Shown here in pieces: positions 42,001-55,777 of a stretch of 64,000 bases of DNA. Within the stretch, counting starts at the first letter, position 1. Every line of letters starts with the position of its first letter. A model generated the notes under the pieces. The model was given only the letters and a program-made list of their open reading frames with translations. It did no database searches and was not told where the DNA came from. The DNA lies in assembly GCA_000328365.1 (NCBI GenBank), contig KB293301.1, positions 44,766 through 108,765 of the forward strand. Reading direction: 5' to 3'. Position numbers and translations under genes: made by a program. This stretch comes from Capitella teleta (Eukaryota > Annelida > Polychaeta > Capitellidae).

Positions 42001-44035
42001 AATATGGTCACCATGAAGAGCATAATATTGGTTGCTTCATGCACACAATAGTCTGTGAAAGGTCAAATGAAGTGAGAAGTGGGCGAGATGTCTTACCATT
42101 GGTTCGTTGGCTCTCAAGTGGCCCTAAACAGTGAGAGGTAAGGAAGCATGAGAGAGCTCAGGTGGCTATAGGGAAAGAAACAACACGAGAGGAGAAGGAG
42201 GAGGAGGAGGAGGAGGGAGGAGGAGGAAGAGGAGTAGGGACAGGAGGGAGAAAGCACGCGTTGGAGACTCACCAGCTACACGGAGTTTTTGGCTAACATG
42301 CTACTAAGGAAATCTTAATATCACAAATGTACATTGGAAGCTCCACACATGCAGCCATTTATACACTCAAATAACAATAATGACGACTTCACTTTGAGTT
42401 GAGGCTGAAGGCCGTCAGCCCACGTAAGCGGCTTTTACTAATAGGAATCTCTTGGGACAATCTAATGAGCACCACTTACGTCACTCGTCCCCGTTCCGAA
42501 CAAAAGCAGATCAAAAGGAATCGCCGCCACAGCATCGATCAGAAACCATCCCTTGAGGTAGTTTATTGCGATCTTGTGCGGATCCATGACTACTTCACCG
42601 TTGTGCAAGAAAGTAGTGCGGAAATTAATGAGAATGTCAGCGATAAACATGACATCCACGATGAGATCGATAATGACGAGTGGATCTGCGTTGCTAAAAT
42701 CCGCGTTCTTAGAACGAGTGCCTGAGTCTTGGTTCAGCTTAGCCCGAGTTTCGTCTTCGTTGAGTAGAAACGCGGCAGTGTAAGGTGTGAACACCGCCGT
42801 ATACAAGACGAGGAGCAGCACAATCCAGTCCCAAACTGCCTTGAAAGGCGAATAGTGCAGGATGATTAGCTTGGGCACACTGCGCAATCGTGACGCGAGC
42901 TGTCCTCGGGCTTCAGCGCCATCACTGCCTCCGTCATCTTGACCGTCGGTGTCATCATCGTCGGCGTTCTCTTTGTCACTGGAAGCCTAGAAAAAATAAA
43001 CATGAGGCATTCATTTGGAAGAGTACAGAACACATACAGCAGCAATTGCACTCAACAAAAGATTGCACGACTGCAAAGAGGGCTCCATTCGCGCGGCCTA
43101 AGATCGCTCGGGTGAGATTCAAGGAGGCAAGATCTACGCTTGCCTTTCAATCCTTGATCAAGCTATTTAATGTGACTGCGACACACCTGTGTACGCCAGG
43201 CGGATATAATGCCATTCTCACTCGCTAGCACCCCTTCAAAGTGTGCCATGCTGGTTTGATCACATTATGCCTGATGCTCTCTTATAAAGCTGATTGAGTT
43301 TCCTGCAAGATGTTAAATTGGAGAGCTGCCTGGAGCTCCTCAGTCTGTTGATCAATAGAAAGAGGCGATAACACTGCTGCCGTATATACCACCGGCTTTG
43401 CTCCGCCTTTTTTTTTTTTGCAAAGCGAGAAGGAAAACAGTTTGTCATGCCCCAACAAGAAACCCGAGGAGGTGCTTCTCTCTTGCTTTCTTTTGGGTGG
43501 TGAATCAATGCGCCTTGGACCGCAGCCGCCTCAAGCCCTGATCGGCTGCTGTTGCAGAGAGAGGGCAAACAGGCCCAGATCAAGCGTCAATAGAAACACA
43601 GCCACCAAAAGAAGTGTCAATCGATAATAACTTGTACACAGTTGACTAATAATGTATCAGTCTATATTTTGGCGTATTTTTAGCCCCGTGCGTACAATGC
43701 ACCGTTGACCTCTTTGCAAAGCGGGCATGCCAGATTGGCTGAGTCGCATTGCGATGAGACCGAAAGGTTCTCTGCAAAACGCGCTCTACGTATGAAGAGA
43801 ATATCCAGCATTGGGGTAACGAAGGGCCAGACGTACGTGCCAGATGCACAGTTGCTACCCAATGCGTGTTCGTGCCTCTTGTGCTGAGGCCTCGTCGCCC
43901 TCTTACCTGCGTTGATTGGCTCTTGCTGCGGATCCGTCGCCGACTGGCAGCTTCTTCCGACACAGGCCTCAGTGAGTTACCACCTTTCCCGCTGAGCTCC
44001 TTCAGCACTTTGAGCATGATGAACTTGTTCTTTGC
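34617..44035 (-). CDS. erg: Erg-type voltage-gated potassium channel (KCNH2/6/7 family), 11 exons
   Basis: Exons: 44035-43907, 42986-42480, 41260-40861, 40460-40261, 39657-39558, 38637-38485, 38431-38223, 36041-35921, 35811-35593, 35336-34922, 34869-34617, giving 901 residues to the stop. Matches to human HERG are near-continuous: [12 protein letters not shown] before S1, [10 protein letters not shown], a [17 protein letters not shown]3, a [17 protein letters not shown]4, and the selectivity filter SIGFGN (HERG SVGFGN). Four subunits form a K+ channel in the plasma membrane that repolarises excitable cells. The PAS (eag) domain that normally opens the protein is not found here or upstream in the window. 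A candidate alternative first exon is given separately. Confidence 0.95.
37960..37977 (-). CDS. Possible 18-base in-frame microexon of the Erg gene (AETPER)
   Basis: Flanked by AAG on the acceptor side and GTAAGA on the donor side, it would insert six residues, phase 0 to 0, between the nucleotide-binding homology exons and the distal C-terminus. The acceptor has a weak pyrimidine tract. Tentative. Confidence 0.25.
38223..39657 (-). CDS. erg: Erg exons for the cyclic-nucleotide-binding homology domain
   Basis: Exons 39657-39558 ([15 protein letters not shown]), 38637-38485 ([36 protein letters not shown]) and 38431-38223 ([40 protein letters not shown]). As in other Erg channels, this domain is expected to lack cyclic-nucleotide binding and to interact with the N-terminal eag domain when that is present. 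Confidence 0.93.
40261..42986 (-). CDS. erg: Erg exons for S1-S6, pore and start of the C-linker
   Basis: Exon 42986-42480 starts with an acidic linker ([12 protein letters not shown]), then S1-S3 and the start of the S4 region, ending FGTGTSD. Exon 41260-40861 carries S4, S5, the turret ([14 protein letters not shown]), the pore helix, filter and most of S6 (FSIFAMLLG). Exon 40460-40261 completes S6 ([13 protein letters not shown]) and the C-linker ([16 protein letters not shown]). The GFGN filter, with Phe where most Kv channels have Tyr, is the Erg signature. Phases are 0, 1, 0. Confidence 0.95.
42185..42245. repeat. GGA-rich purine tract
   Basis: GAGGAGAAGGAGG-type repeats of about 60 bases in the Erg intron between exons 42986-42480 and 41260-40861. 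It is strictly purine on the plus strand and pyrimidine on the coding strand. Confidence 0.85.
43907..44035 (-). CDS. erg: Erg N-terminal linker exon
   Basis: Encodes [19 protein letters not shown], then [17 protein letters not shown], opening after an AG acceptor and closing at GTAAGA, phase 0 at both ends. It lies between where the PAS domain would be and S1. Being symmetric, it can join any upstream exon ending in phase 0. Confidence 0.75.
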
Positions 44036-47000
44036 CTAGGTAACAGAATCACGTTAATTACCTTGAATAAGATTACGTTAAAAATGGGGGGGGGGGCGTG
44101 TTTGATTGTTGTTCTGAGTGGATGCTTTGGCAGCACGCGCAGACATCTTCAGAGACCAAGAAGGACACGCCACGAGATAATCACTGCGCGTGCGGCGCTG
44201 CTGCCGCATTCATCAAAGCGGGTGTACATGGCTTTCACCTCGATTACCTTAGAGATTACCTCCACTCTCCTCTGTGCATTTCAGTATTTCTGTTTGATTG
44301 CACGTACGGCACCCACACGCATCTTCCTCCGACGGGGCTAACTTCGCTACTCCCCTGTAGCCCCAATTACCCTGGCCAATGGTCGATCGTTAGTGGCCCA
44401 TAGCCCCATGGAAAACTAGAATCTTCGATGACCTCATCACTGGGATTGAATCGGAGTCAAAAGGATTCCTGATCATCTTGTTTGGCCTTGTAATACGCAT
44501 AACGAAGCTTCTAGATAGCTACAGGCAGAACCATGCCCAAAGACCGAATAACGCATGGGGAAGGAAGCCTCACATTCATATCAATACGTATACTCACTAT
44601 ATGGCATAATTAAGCTGATAAACTTTATATTAAATTGATACTGACGCATACAGATTCTGATGGTATGCACATAGAGCAGTCAGCGGACGAAGATTCAATT
44701 TCGTCCAGCCACGAGGATGCAATTTGCACGGTATTTTGTTTGGTTATCGAGTTATTGGTAAAAGCTGTGCAGTGTAACGTACGCTTCCATTGTGGGATAG
44801 GGCTTCTTCTCTAGAAAGATATCTTGCATCATTGATACAATCAGTGAGGCGGACACCCTTTCTATTATAGCACCCTCCACTTTTCCCCAGTCTCCTATCA
44901 GCACAGCGTTTGCCTCCGCGCAGCACTTGTGCTCCCTCAACGCAGATGAAAGCTTATGAAGAACAGATGAATTTCGCGAATCAGATCCAGATCGAAGGAG
45001 AATGGACGGCGTTGTTCCTTCTGGGGAATGGGTCCCATTGCCCTTCACCCCAGCCCATAAAATAAGACCCCACTCCTGATAGAGTCCTGCTGGTTGTCTA
45101 GCAGCCTCTGACACTTCTTTGACACGCGACAGATGATAGTGTATACGCGCTCTTGTCAACCTATATACAAATATAAAAGCTCCATATTGTTGGGGTAATA
45201 CCCGCCGTATTGGATATCACCGCACGTGTATTGGTACCATCAATGCACTGTCTCTCACGGCGTGAGAAACGACAAACTACGATGCTTCATCAAGGGCTGA
45301 TTAGGCCTAGATGTGCGAGATCAGTGTTCCATTGCTGGCCACACGCGACGCACGGCTAATACAGATATATCAAGGAATTGGCAACACGAAACTCAGAATT
45401 AAGCCAAGTATGAGTCACAAGGGTATAGCAAATCTACAGAACACAAAAATCAATTTATTGGCAATACCATGGTTATTTATATTTAACATAAGTCCATTGT
45501 AATTTATTAAGGGACCCTTAATAGTGTCAATATTCGGTATATCTAGATTAGTAGGTCAACGAACAGCCATATCAGTGGGATTTATCCACAGGGGGCTTAC
45601 CGCTAATGACACATACCAATATCAAAGAGAAAGGCAAAACTTGTCAGCGGGTGATTATCATTCCTAGCCAGACACAAACCCAACACAACCGCAGGCACCT
45701 AAACCTCACGGCATCTAAAACGGTCTTCGTGACCAGGTTGACACTGCATCCCCCCCCCCCTCAGTTTTCTCTTACTCGTATTGAGACTTATTCTACGAAT
45801 GACAGCCGGCGATGGTTTGCTTGTAGCTGGGAACCCGAACACACTGCAACCATTTAGAAGGAAGACGCTTCTAGGCTTTGAGGCATGCAAGCCACCTAAT
45901 CACAGAGGGATGATCCCTCCTCAAAAGTCAATAGCGGTATTAGCAAAGACACAATAGTCCCACCTCTGCCTTCACAAGCAATTTTGCAATCAAGACCAAA
46001 CGTCAGGTTTCATTTTGATATTGCATAGACAGCGCATCTCTCAGGGGGATCAGCTGCTGGAAGCGACGTAGCCGTCAGAAGTAGTCCGCTGCTCTATTCT
46101 TTTCCCGAAGACGCAAATCGCCCGCTTAGAGCGCTTACAGACCGGGGGCCTAGGTTGATGCATGTTTCTTAGGTGGCAGGATGGAGTGGCGGTAACCTAA
46201 GACGGCGAGACATTTACACTCACGGCTTGATGCGATTAGAAAACTGCTGGGGACAGGCAATTCTGTTTGTGAGATCGATTCGTGCAGGGGTCTTCCGTAT
46301 CAGAAGGTCCGATTTCAAAAGTAATGAAAATACAGATGAAAACATGACTCGCCGATTGATTCTCTCTTAGTATTATTGTTGGCAGGTGTATCAGCAAGGT
46401 GAGCATTCTAATTAAGGTGAACGCTTGTGATGGGGTTTTTATTACCTCCCTTAGAAAACAAGAACAGAGGTTTCTTATTAACTTGGTCGCTTGTTCATTT
46501 CGAGGAAATCGCAGGGTGCGAATTCAGCGCAAAATATCTGTTTATCTTCACTCAATATGTCAATCAGAAAGCTGTTATCACGTAAATAGAACATGAGAAA
46601 GATGCTGCGATGGGTTGGGGATAAGGCAAATGGTGGGAACGGGTATCCAGAGTGGAAACATGTGGAACAAAGCAACAGATCTCAAGAATTAAAGACGTCC
46701 CCCCACACAGAATTCACCCGGCTGTGTTCCAATTGCCTTCCTCTTTCTCTCATCTAATTAACCCCGATTGAAACTGCGTATCAATTTCAGGATCATCGAA
46801 ATAAAAGGCAGCGTACAGCGAGGTTAAGACAACACTTTGATCTTGAATTGGTGTGAATTCAGGGACAGCAGATGTCATTACTCAACAGCTGTTGAAGGCG
46901 ATCGATCTCCCTCATGCAGCCATATGCACGCGCAGTCCATTTCAGGCCAGTAACTTATAATTCATCCAAGAATAAATTCCATGTTTATTAAGGGTACACT

Positions 47001-50000
47001 GACCATAATCATGACTATTGCATCATGCCCACAAGTGGAGCAATCGACCCGGATGCTATGAATTGAGGACACTATAGAAACGTTAACACTGTGCAACAGA
47101 CATCTCCCTCTGGGTTGTAAACAATCACTGGCTCGTATAGTGAATGGTCAATATAATGATCTTGAATGATCGCATTACTGGGCACACCCTATCTATACCA
47201 TTATGTCAGATATTGCGAAGGGAATGGACCGCACTGTGCTCAACCATAACACCCTATTTCATAGTGGGAGCACGTGTAGGGAACGGTAGTTTAGTATACA
47301 CGCCCCTCAAGCAGCCCAGGGGTATATATACACAATCCACAACCACATATTGCAATGCATATTTTTTACTACACGTGTTTATAATGCAGCATATTTATCC
47401 GGTTTTTACAAAAACAAATCAATATGGATTTATCCTTGCATATACTGTACTGAGAAAGTTTGCATTCAAACCATTACGACAGAAGACAGCGCACTCACCC
47501 TAGGTCCATATACGTTCTACAAAGGAAAAAGGCCATAAATCACAGCCTTCGATGAAAGGTAAGACAAAAGACTCATCGACTAACGCTGAACAAATAAGTG
47601 CACCAAAGCTGGTTTTCCCAGTAAGAACTACCTTTGATGCTGTTTTCCTAATAACACCTCAGCAATAATCAGCACTAATCACCACACCTTTAGTGTGACA
47701 AGGTACAAACACTGCCGCGTGTGTGTATGTGTGCGACGATAATTTGTTTGCGACACCGACGACGCCCTGAGACAATTGATGATAATTTCTGAAGGAAAAT
47801 ACACCATGACACCTGTTCACAGTCATCACAGCCGAATGCATCCCAGGATAACACCAGCTAATTCTGATGAGGTGAACAAGGAAGGTTGCTTGCTCGATGT
47901 GATGTCCCTGTATTTGGCAGGCATAGTGTACGCTTGATAGCTTGCTGGTGACTCAAACGATTAAACGGTTCCCTGTGAAGAGTGATACCGCGGAAAACTC
48001 TGATCTGCCAAAAAGAGCAACACACCTTTGGCAGCGGTGCAATAATCCAAGACGCGAGAGGGGCGTGGCAGTGATATAATCCAAGCGCAATGTGCTGCTA
48101 TATCCTCGTTTTCTCCGACTTCTTCCTCTCCTTCTTCTTCTTCTTCACTCGCTGAAATCGTATGAGATGAGTGCTGTCTTTCGCGTGACTGCAACCGACT
48201 GCCAATCAACCGTCCATACTTCCGCTGCAATCAGCCGCAAAAATCTCAATGGCCGCCAAAGTTTGCTGTCGAAAGGAAGCAGGGCGGCGACTCAATTGAA
48301 AAGAGCGCTACTGCTACTGCAGCTGCTTCGAGCGGCTGTGTGCTACTACGCCCGCCGCCACGGCTGCCACCGGTGACTGTTCGGAGGGGGGCACGTTGTA
48401 CGAGAGCATCTGCCAGCTGACAGAATCCAATTCGCCAAGCATGGAGAAATGATCCGGTGCTGAGTGAATGCGAGATCAATGGCGAGTATTTGTTGTTTGC
48501 CCGCTGAGAACAATGAATAGTCATGAAATGCAATTGTAGGGCAGACGATTGATAATATGTGGGGTACGGATATGAGATTCGCTTGACAGAACAAGCAAAC
48601 AGTGCGTTCTTAGATCCTTCCCCCTCTCTATGCTGACACCCCAGGTGCTCCTATAGTCACCTGGATCACATAATATACGGCAATGATTGCAAATCAATCA
48701 ATGAGGTTTTTGAATCGAAAATGTGTTGATGTCTATGTGGATGTATTTCACCGGAGCAGCTCTTTTGATCGAGGTATTCTATATTGACGTCAGATTGTGC
48801 ACCCAAAACGGGGCGCAATACATCCACGGGGAAAAGGTTCCTCGCCTGTCTCTTTGGTTGCACCCTCAAAATGCATCGTATAACGGATTTATTGGAAACA
48901 GCAATTGTTTGTTTTGCTGCCTGGCTTCATCTATAAAGCGATGTACACGCAATCGCTTGCACTCATAATACGCCGAAGGGTATATAGATAACCTCTATGT
49001 GGGGTGCAGGTTTTATTTTGCAAAAATTTATGCAAGATTAAGTGGTTAATTTGAAAGCACACACAGGGTAGTGATCGGAATACCACAAACGTCGGCCGAA
49101 GCGCAGCCAAACAATTGGCATCTCCGTGAAAGCAAATTTGCTCAAATGAAATGGAAAAGAATCCCCTGTGCAGAGATCTCCCGCTCGGAATAAAACGGCG
49201 GAGAGGCTGCGCAACATGAGTCGAGCAAATCCGAAGCCATCTGAGTTAGGGAGGGAAGGATTTCTCATCATGCAGCCACTTCGATTGCAGAGGGAGAAGA
49301 CCGATAGCGTGATCTGGCAAAATCTCAGAGACCCGGCAAAAAGACCCAAAAGCCTGGGTTGGAACCCCCAGGGAGGCAGAGCGATGGGGAGTGGGGTCTG
49401 GTGTACAGGACTATCGAGGGATAGCAGCATGAAGCCAGGGCATCTGCCATGCAAATGATTGCGCTCTCTACTGGGGCCAGGCTTTCGAGAGCCCGAGCAG
49501 AGAGCGACTCGAGGGAGGAAGCCATCTAGAGATTTACAGCTGCTCTCGGCTTCACTCGGCTGAAAATTCATTTCCGCCGCCAAGATAGTCTCTCGGGATA
49601 CGTTTGTGTTGCATATGCGCAGAAGTAGACACGCCAATTGATACCAATAACTTCAATAAGGGTTGAATTGGGTGCGGTTTTTGGCGTTGTTATTTTTATT
49701 ATTATTATTTTTATTATTTATTTTTTTTTTTTATGTTTGAAATTGACGATTGGATTGCAGCTCGACCGTTCTAATTCCATGGTTATACGCTTCATGTTTA
49801 TCTCGCTATCTCAATAACATATCCCCGAAAAACTCGAACGGATGATGCAATGCAAAAATCGGATTGAGGGTGAGACTCAAGAGTCAACAAGACGCTCGCA
49901 GCTCAGCCTGCTCTCATCTTGCCTTCGCTGCTCAGCCTGCTCGGTCGGAACAACCTCATGATGCTATTCATAACGGTCCAATGACCATTATGAATGTGCT

Positions 50001-53000
50001 GACATTGATGGTCAGCAGAATGACCAATCCCGGAGCGCAGAAAAATACGTTATGATTCTATAAACAGCTCCCTGGTTCCAGAAATAGTCAATTCAACGTT
50101 ATGATCCTATCATGATTACGAAGCATCTCATCCAAATGCGTGTGAACACTATATCACTTGGTTTGCCTCCGAGGAGTCGACTTGTCCGATTAACAATTGA
50201 TGGTGGGTTGACTTAATGCATCAGATTGCAAAATGAGGTCCATCGAACAAGAGATGATGGAACAAGTTCCTTTCTCGGGTCTGATATTGCTATTCAGTGG
50301 TAGTATGGCTTCTTTACACCGGCGCCATATGGTGTCAGCCAGAGACTGCAGCTATAGCTTCGTGCCCAGACGCTTGGCGCCGCGAGGTGTATGTGGCATC
50401 GGACATTTGCTCTCGAGAGCTGGCTTCAAATTCAAGGGAGGAATAGTACAAGGTGGTTTTAACATTGCCCTGTCACCACTGGTCACTCGTGTTGCAGCAT
50501 GATACATATATTATAGTATATTTACATAATACCTATAGATGTACGTGTAATACATTTCGACGCTGTGAACATCTAAAGCCTTTGAGATCTAAGCGGATAT
50601 ATACTTTGCATGCTGAAGTAAAAGTAGGCGTTGCTAACTTTACATGATCCAGGCGCAGCTTTAAGGCTCCAAACAACGCATTTGGTCGATACGGGCGCCA
50701 GGACAGAAGCCCAGGACCGGGTTCCCTACCTCACATCGATAAATCCCAATGATTATTTCTATATCCTGCATACAACCCAAAAGAGTAATACACAACGCTC
50801 AGCCTTGTTTCGCAGTTGGACAGCCCCGCAGAGTCATCGAAGAATTATGATTGAAACAAATCACAATAATTTTATTTTATTATCGTCTTAAACTAGGGAC
50901 CTGAAGATCTACAGTCGGAATATAATTGCGGTCAGGTGGTCACACCGCCTGAGATACTGTAGTAAATATCCACGTGGAATGAAGACCTTGTTGTCTTAGC
51001 TGAATTGACTGATTGAATGTGCATAATATATAGTACATTATTATGTTATACTTGCATCATTGCATCGTAGGGCCGTGTGCCAGACTTACGAGGGTTGTCA
51101 CTGGTAGTTGCATACGTGGCAGTCTGAATATGAAGCCACTTTGGAGGACCAACAGGAGGTCATCTAATGATACATCATCAGTTCATTCCACTGCAATAAC
51201 AAGCAATATACAACGCAATGTTCCAGGTGCGTTTTGATCAGCACACCTAGTGTATTTATGGACATCGCAGAGACTGAGTGGCATAGTCAATTCGACATCG
51301 CTTCGAATAGGAGGTCGCATGGATGATTCTCAAGCCGAAGTACGCTGCTGGGAAATGATTCGATTATTGCGAAACGTTGTTTTAGATCTTTCAGCAGAGC
51401 GCATGTGCAGTGCCTCTCATTCGGCCATTGTCTTGGAAGCCACTTTTTGTGCCGCAACAAGCGAGCTGCATGCGCCTCTTTGACGGAACAATAACATTGT
51501 TTTATACGCTATGTCGATATAAATTGCAAGCGAAATTGCGCACATCGTCTTCTGCTGCATCCATCATAACTAAGATTGCGAAAAGAGGTTTTGTCGCTTC
51601 ATTACACCTGGGATTTACCTAAAGCTTATTTTCCATTGCGACTTGAATACCGCTATTGTTCGCACGCAGAGGCATCATGCATGAGCTATGCCTTTTGGGG
51701 AGAGAACGGGGGGAGGGGCAATTTCTCGTGCGTAGAAAAACCGCCCGCAAGTTTGAAGAATGAAAATATGAATTAATATTACTTCAGTGTTAAACATGGC
51801 TGAATTGTTCAGTTACAGAATTAAGTAATTAAGTGAAATATGACCCAACCCTATCTCAAGAGAATGATGATGAAACCAAGCCCTACCGACGGGGCGAGGC
51901 AGTTGAGGTATGTAGTTATAGGTAAAAATCCCTGAGCCCTAATATTCCAAACGAAAACGTATTGGTTATTTACGCTCACAGCCCGTTGGCCCAGTGGTGC
52001 ATTATATCGAATAGGTCTACATAATTACTGTACAAGTACAATCGACATCTGCAACGATAGAAAGAGGCTTGAACCGCGTGTTCGCCAAATTCTGTAGTCA
52101 AGTTTCGTTTTATATAATTCTACAAATCCCTATTTAGATTTTAGATCCTAATTTAAAAATTATTAGTTTTAAATAAAGGAGCACCCACAATAGCCAATGC
52201 GCATATTATGTCAAGATACGATAGCAAGCAGCCGATGCATTATTATGCAGAGGGTGCTGCACCATGGGGTATAACATAGGCTTTGGGTGAGCGGGTCTCT
52301 GTGCACAAATTTGCCTTGATCCCAAATTCACTGGAGGCTTTGAGTCATGGAAGACCCGCTGAGGCTGTGTTGTGTTATCAGGCACAATGTATCGAAGGGC
52401 ACACTGGGTAATTGATCAAATTATCGCACTAAAAAGAAGTGACCGAATTTGATCCCCTGGCTGACGTGTGTAGGGCTAATGAGCCGAGACACTAGGCGGG
52501 AGTTCGAAACCTACAGAGACTAATTTACTTTGGAAATTTTTTCACTGCCTTGTGAAGGATCTAAGACGGCACACAATACAAAGAACTGGCTCCTCAAAGC
52601 GTCCGACTTCTTGGTAGAGTTTCCCTTCGAGGAATACGAACGATTAGACTTGGGTGACCCCCGGACGTTGAGTGGTTGACTAGCCCTAATCGAACACTTT
52701 CCCGTTCATTGTACTCGGGGCTTATTCAATTATTGTGTAATTACAGAAATGATGCCATGTATTGCATCACACACTGACTAAATGGATGACATCAAATAAA
52801 CGTTGTGGTCTGCATATAGTCTCAATAGAAATTCCAAGATGAACTGAGTAACATTAGCCCAGTCTATATGAACAGAAAATGTGTACACCATTCGCAATAG
52901 ATATGAGCAAAATAAGTGAACTGCACTGCAGCGTTAAACTCTCCTCCAATAGAATATGAAAGAAAGGTTCATCCAGCCATTGTTGGCACAGTTCATTCAA

Positions 53001-55717
53001 GACATGAAGAGATAGCCGTCTTTTGTACCCTCATGATGTCCTGACTTGCCGCTGGTCAAGGGTCTGGTGTGCTGAATAACTGAGCTGCATGGGGTGCCGA
53101 TCCCATTCCCATATGTGCATAAAATAACGTAGTACATATTATGTATAGTCGCAATTTAATGTGATATATGTGTGATGCGCATGTCTCTGTATAATCTGCC
53201 AAGAATCACACAGCTCAGCCATATTGAGCTGTTGTAAAGGAGGGCTCACCACATCAGCATAGGACTAGCAGAGATTCATTGGCCATAGCAACGTTACACG
53301 CGATGCAGCAGCGGTAGCACTTCGTCTGAGCACACACACACACACACATGTCGGTTTAGATTGAGCAATGAGGATACGACCCGAGAGAGAGAAAGAGTGA
53401 GAGAAAGGGGGAGGGGAAGAATAAGCCTTCGCAGTCTAATTGCATAAACTGCTGTCCAACACGCTAATCAGCGCAACAGCTGTTTTGAGTGTTCACAAGA
53501 GAGAAGAAAGTGGCACAGTTATGTGGATGTCACCGAGTTTGAATACAACTTGAGCGAACCGAGGACGGTTGCCAATCATAGCGGCGGTGATTGAATCACT
53601 GCCGGACGCCTTTGTGGTCAAATGTCCACTTAGAGCTGTCACTGGACGCGTTGTGTGGTTCAATCTAACAACATACAAGCAACACTCATCTTGGATACAT
53701 CCGGAAAGATGGGAACGATGTCGGTGACTTGAATACGTCACTGCGTGACAGTTAGCGACAGTACAATGATGCACAATGGACGACGCCAACTGTCTCAAAC
53801 TCACAAGGGGTTTCTCTGTGAGAGGCACAGTGCTCAGGCAAATTTAAAGCCAGACTGCTATTAGGGTGTTGTGGTTGAAGTCTGTTTCATCGTTGATTTA
53901 ATGGTCGCTTGCAGCTTCCTTCTTTGCATCGCAAGGAGACACTCGGGCGGCGGGACCTTGACAGCATGCATATTTCATTTTGCTTTAGCTCTAGTGACAG
54001 GTATTGGGAATAGTAAACAAGGAACATGCTTATGTGTAGTTCCTTGGATGTGTCGCAAGTAATTCAAATTACCGTAGAACAATGAATAATGGTTTGAAGA
54101 TATTGAGAAAGGACTCTGAATAAGCAAATATGCAGAATTTGCTTCAGCAGTGATAGAATGAGAAGTGACCCAACTCTCAGAATTTGAATCAACATGCATC
54201 AAACTAACATGTATCTAAAGTGAGTTTAAGTAATTTCTAAGGCAATAGTGCTCGTATAGGCACATGCACTGTAGTAACTTGGTGATGCGTCACTTCCAAC
54301 GAGAAATTAACATTAGTAGATATCTCCAAACAAATCGGTCTGAACTGCACGGAGGCCTCTTGTGAGATACAAAGCAACCCACGATCCACGTAATCGTGAA
54401 TACAAAAGACGAGGAATCAAACGACAAATCTAGGTCTGATCGCCTCGAATCCCACCTGGGTAACAGGAGGCCTTCCCCCAATCCCCAACCTCTGTGCAAA
54501 GATCACACAGGCGTTGAAGGAATAAAGAACTCGTCGCTCTTTCATTGAGCTATGCCTCTAACATCTCATTAGATCATCAAAGGATTGTCCTCAGGTGTCT
54601 CGTAGATATTCTCAGGTGTGAGATGATTGCCCAGTGCTGACGGAAGAAGGAAGTATTGGATCGGAGCATTAAAACGTAAATGCTGGTCAGTTTATGTAGA
54701 TTGGGTTTTACATTAATTTTTGTGTGTGCGTGGATTTGAGGCACCGCCTTGTGAGTGATCCCAATTAACAAGTGAAGTGTGGCATTTAGAATTATGTGCT
54801 CTCAACGATCAAGCGCCATCGCTTTCCCCTTCGATGCGTCTTGGCTCATAAGAATAATATTCCATTGCCATTGCAGTCATTGGCATTAATGGGCAAAGAT
54901 GATCCACAGCCGGATCTAGATGAAGAATTCTCGCTCAGTCGCTATTTATTGGTCACAGCACTGCTTGACTCAGCCAGGAATAATATATCCACGGTTTGTG
55001 TGTGAAGGGTGGTAGACAGCGGTGCTTATATGGCGCAAGAGAAACAGCGAGCAGCAGTAAGTCACTGCGATTGACCATCGGCAAGCAGGTCATGTCCCAA
55101 GCAAGGTTTCCACGGCAAAGCGAACGCTGATTGCATTCGGAAAATGCGCTACGATGAATGCCGATGAGTTCCGAGTGCACCGGGCGTATTCGTTTCACAC
55201 TTCGTGACTTAACGAAACCACCATCTTTTAGACACACGATATGCTTTTGCGATTTCGTGGCTGACGAGCATGGGACGTGTGACGAATATGTCAGCAAATC
55301 AAAAAAAGCAAGCACACTAATAATTATGTAGTGCAGGCATTAAGTGAGATTCCAGGTGGTTGAGCAGCGCCATTAGGTTTCTGGAAAATCTCGATTCCCA
55401 GTCATAAGCCAACTAAAAGGGGCCAGAGGCAGCCAATGGTGCAGACAACAAGAGCGTGTTTATCTGCGCAGTGGGCTCCCTGGATGGTCGTGCGTTATGC
55501 CTTCGCATGCTGACATGATAGCGTCCTTCGCGATCACCGTTTCTTGGTCGTATCTGATTCGGGCGCAAAATGAGAAATCGCCGTCATAACTCCCGAGCTT
55601 CGCCCTCACCCGGCACCCTGGAGACTCATTCCATGCCCCCGTTCCGTTCTTGCCATTGCGAAAGTACACAGCAATAATGGACGCGCAATACAAATAAGCG
55701 TTTGAATCAAAGCTTAC
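44036..55717. other. 11.7 kb non-coding stretch, probably a large first intron of the Erg gene
   Basis: I searched the minus strand for PAS-domain motifs (NDGFC, RAEVMQ-like) and found none. Frames up to 199 codons occur (for example 49038-49637) but lack domains or clean exon borders. The region holds short C-, T- and CT-rich runs and AT-rich patches, with G+C content higher than the AT-rich 16-24 kb region. Confidence 0.45.
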
Positions 55718-55777
55718 CTTCCGGATGAGAAGGGCCCGGGTGCCCTGTCCCGATGGACGGAGGCGATCGGTCTCCAT
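55718..55777 (-). CDS. erg: Candidate alternative first coding exon of the Erg gene (no PAS domain)
   Basis: An ATG in ideal context (CAAGCCATGG) opens METDRLRPSGQG, then TRALLIRK, ending exactly at a strong donor, AAG/GTAAGC, in phase 0. That matches the phase-0 acceptor of the linker exon at 44035. The short, basic N-terminus parallels the HERG1b-type start, which also lacks the PAS domain. The intron would be 11.7 kb. It is inferred from phase and context only. Confidence 0.45.

Noticed and set aside
49038-49637. 199-codon minus-strand frame in the presumed Erg intron
   Set aside because: No domain pattern, unusual Cys/Ser/Pro composition and no clear splice borders. Probably a chance frame in G+C-richer DNA.
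54290-54499. tRNA-like string near GATTCGAGG
   Set aside because: No second box, anticodon arm or acceptor stem could be paired around it.
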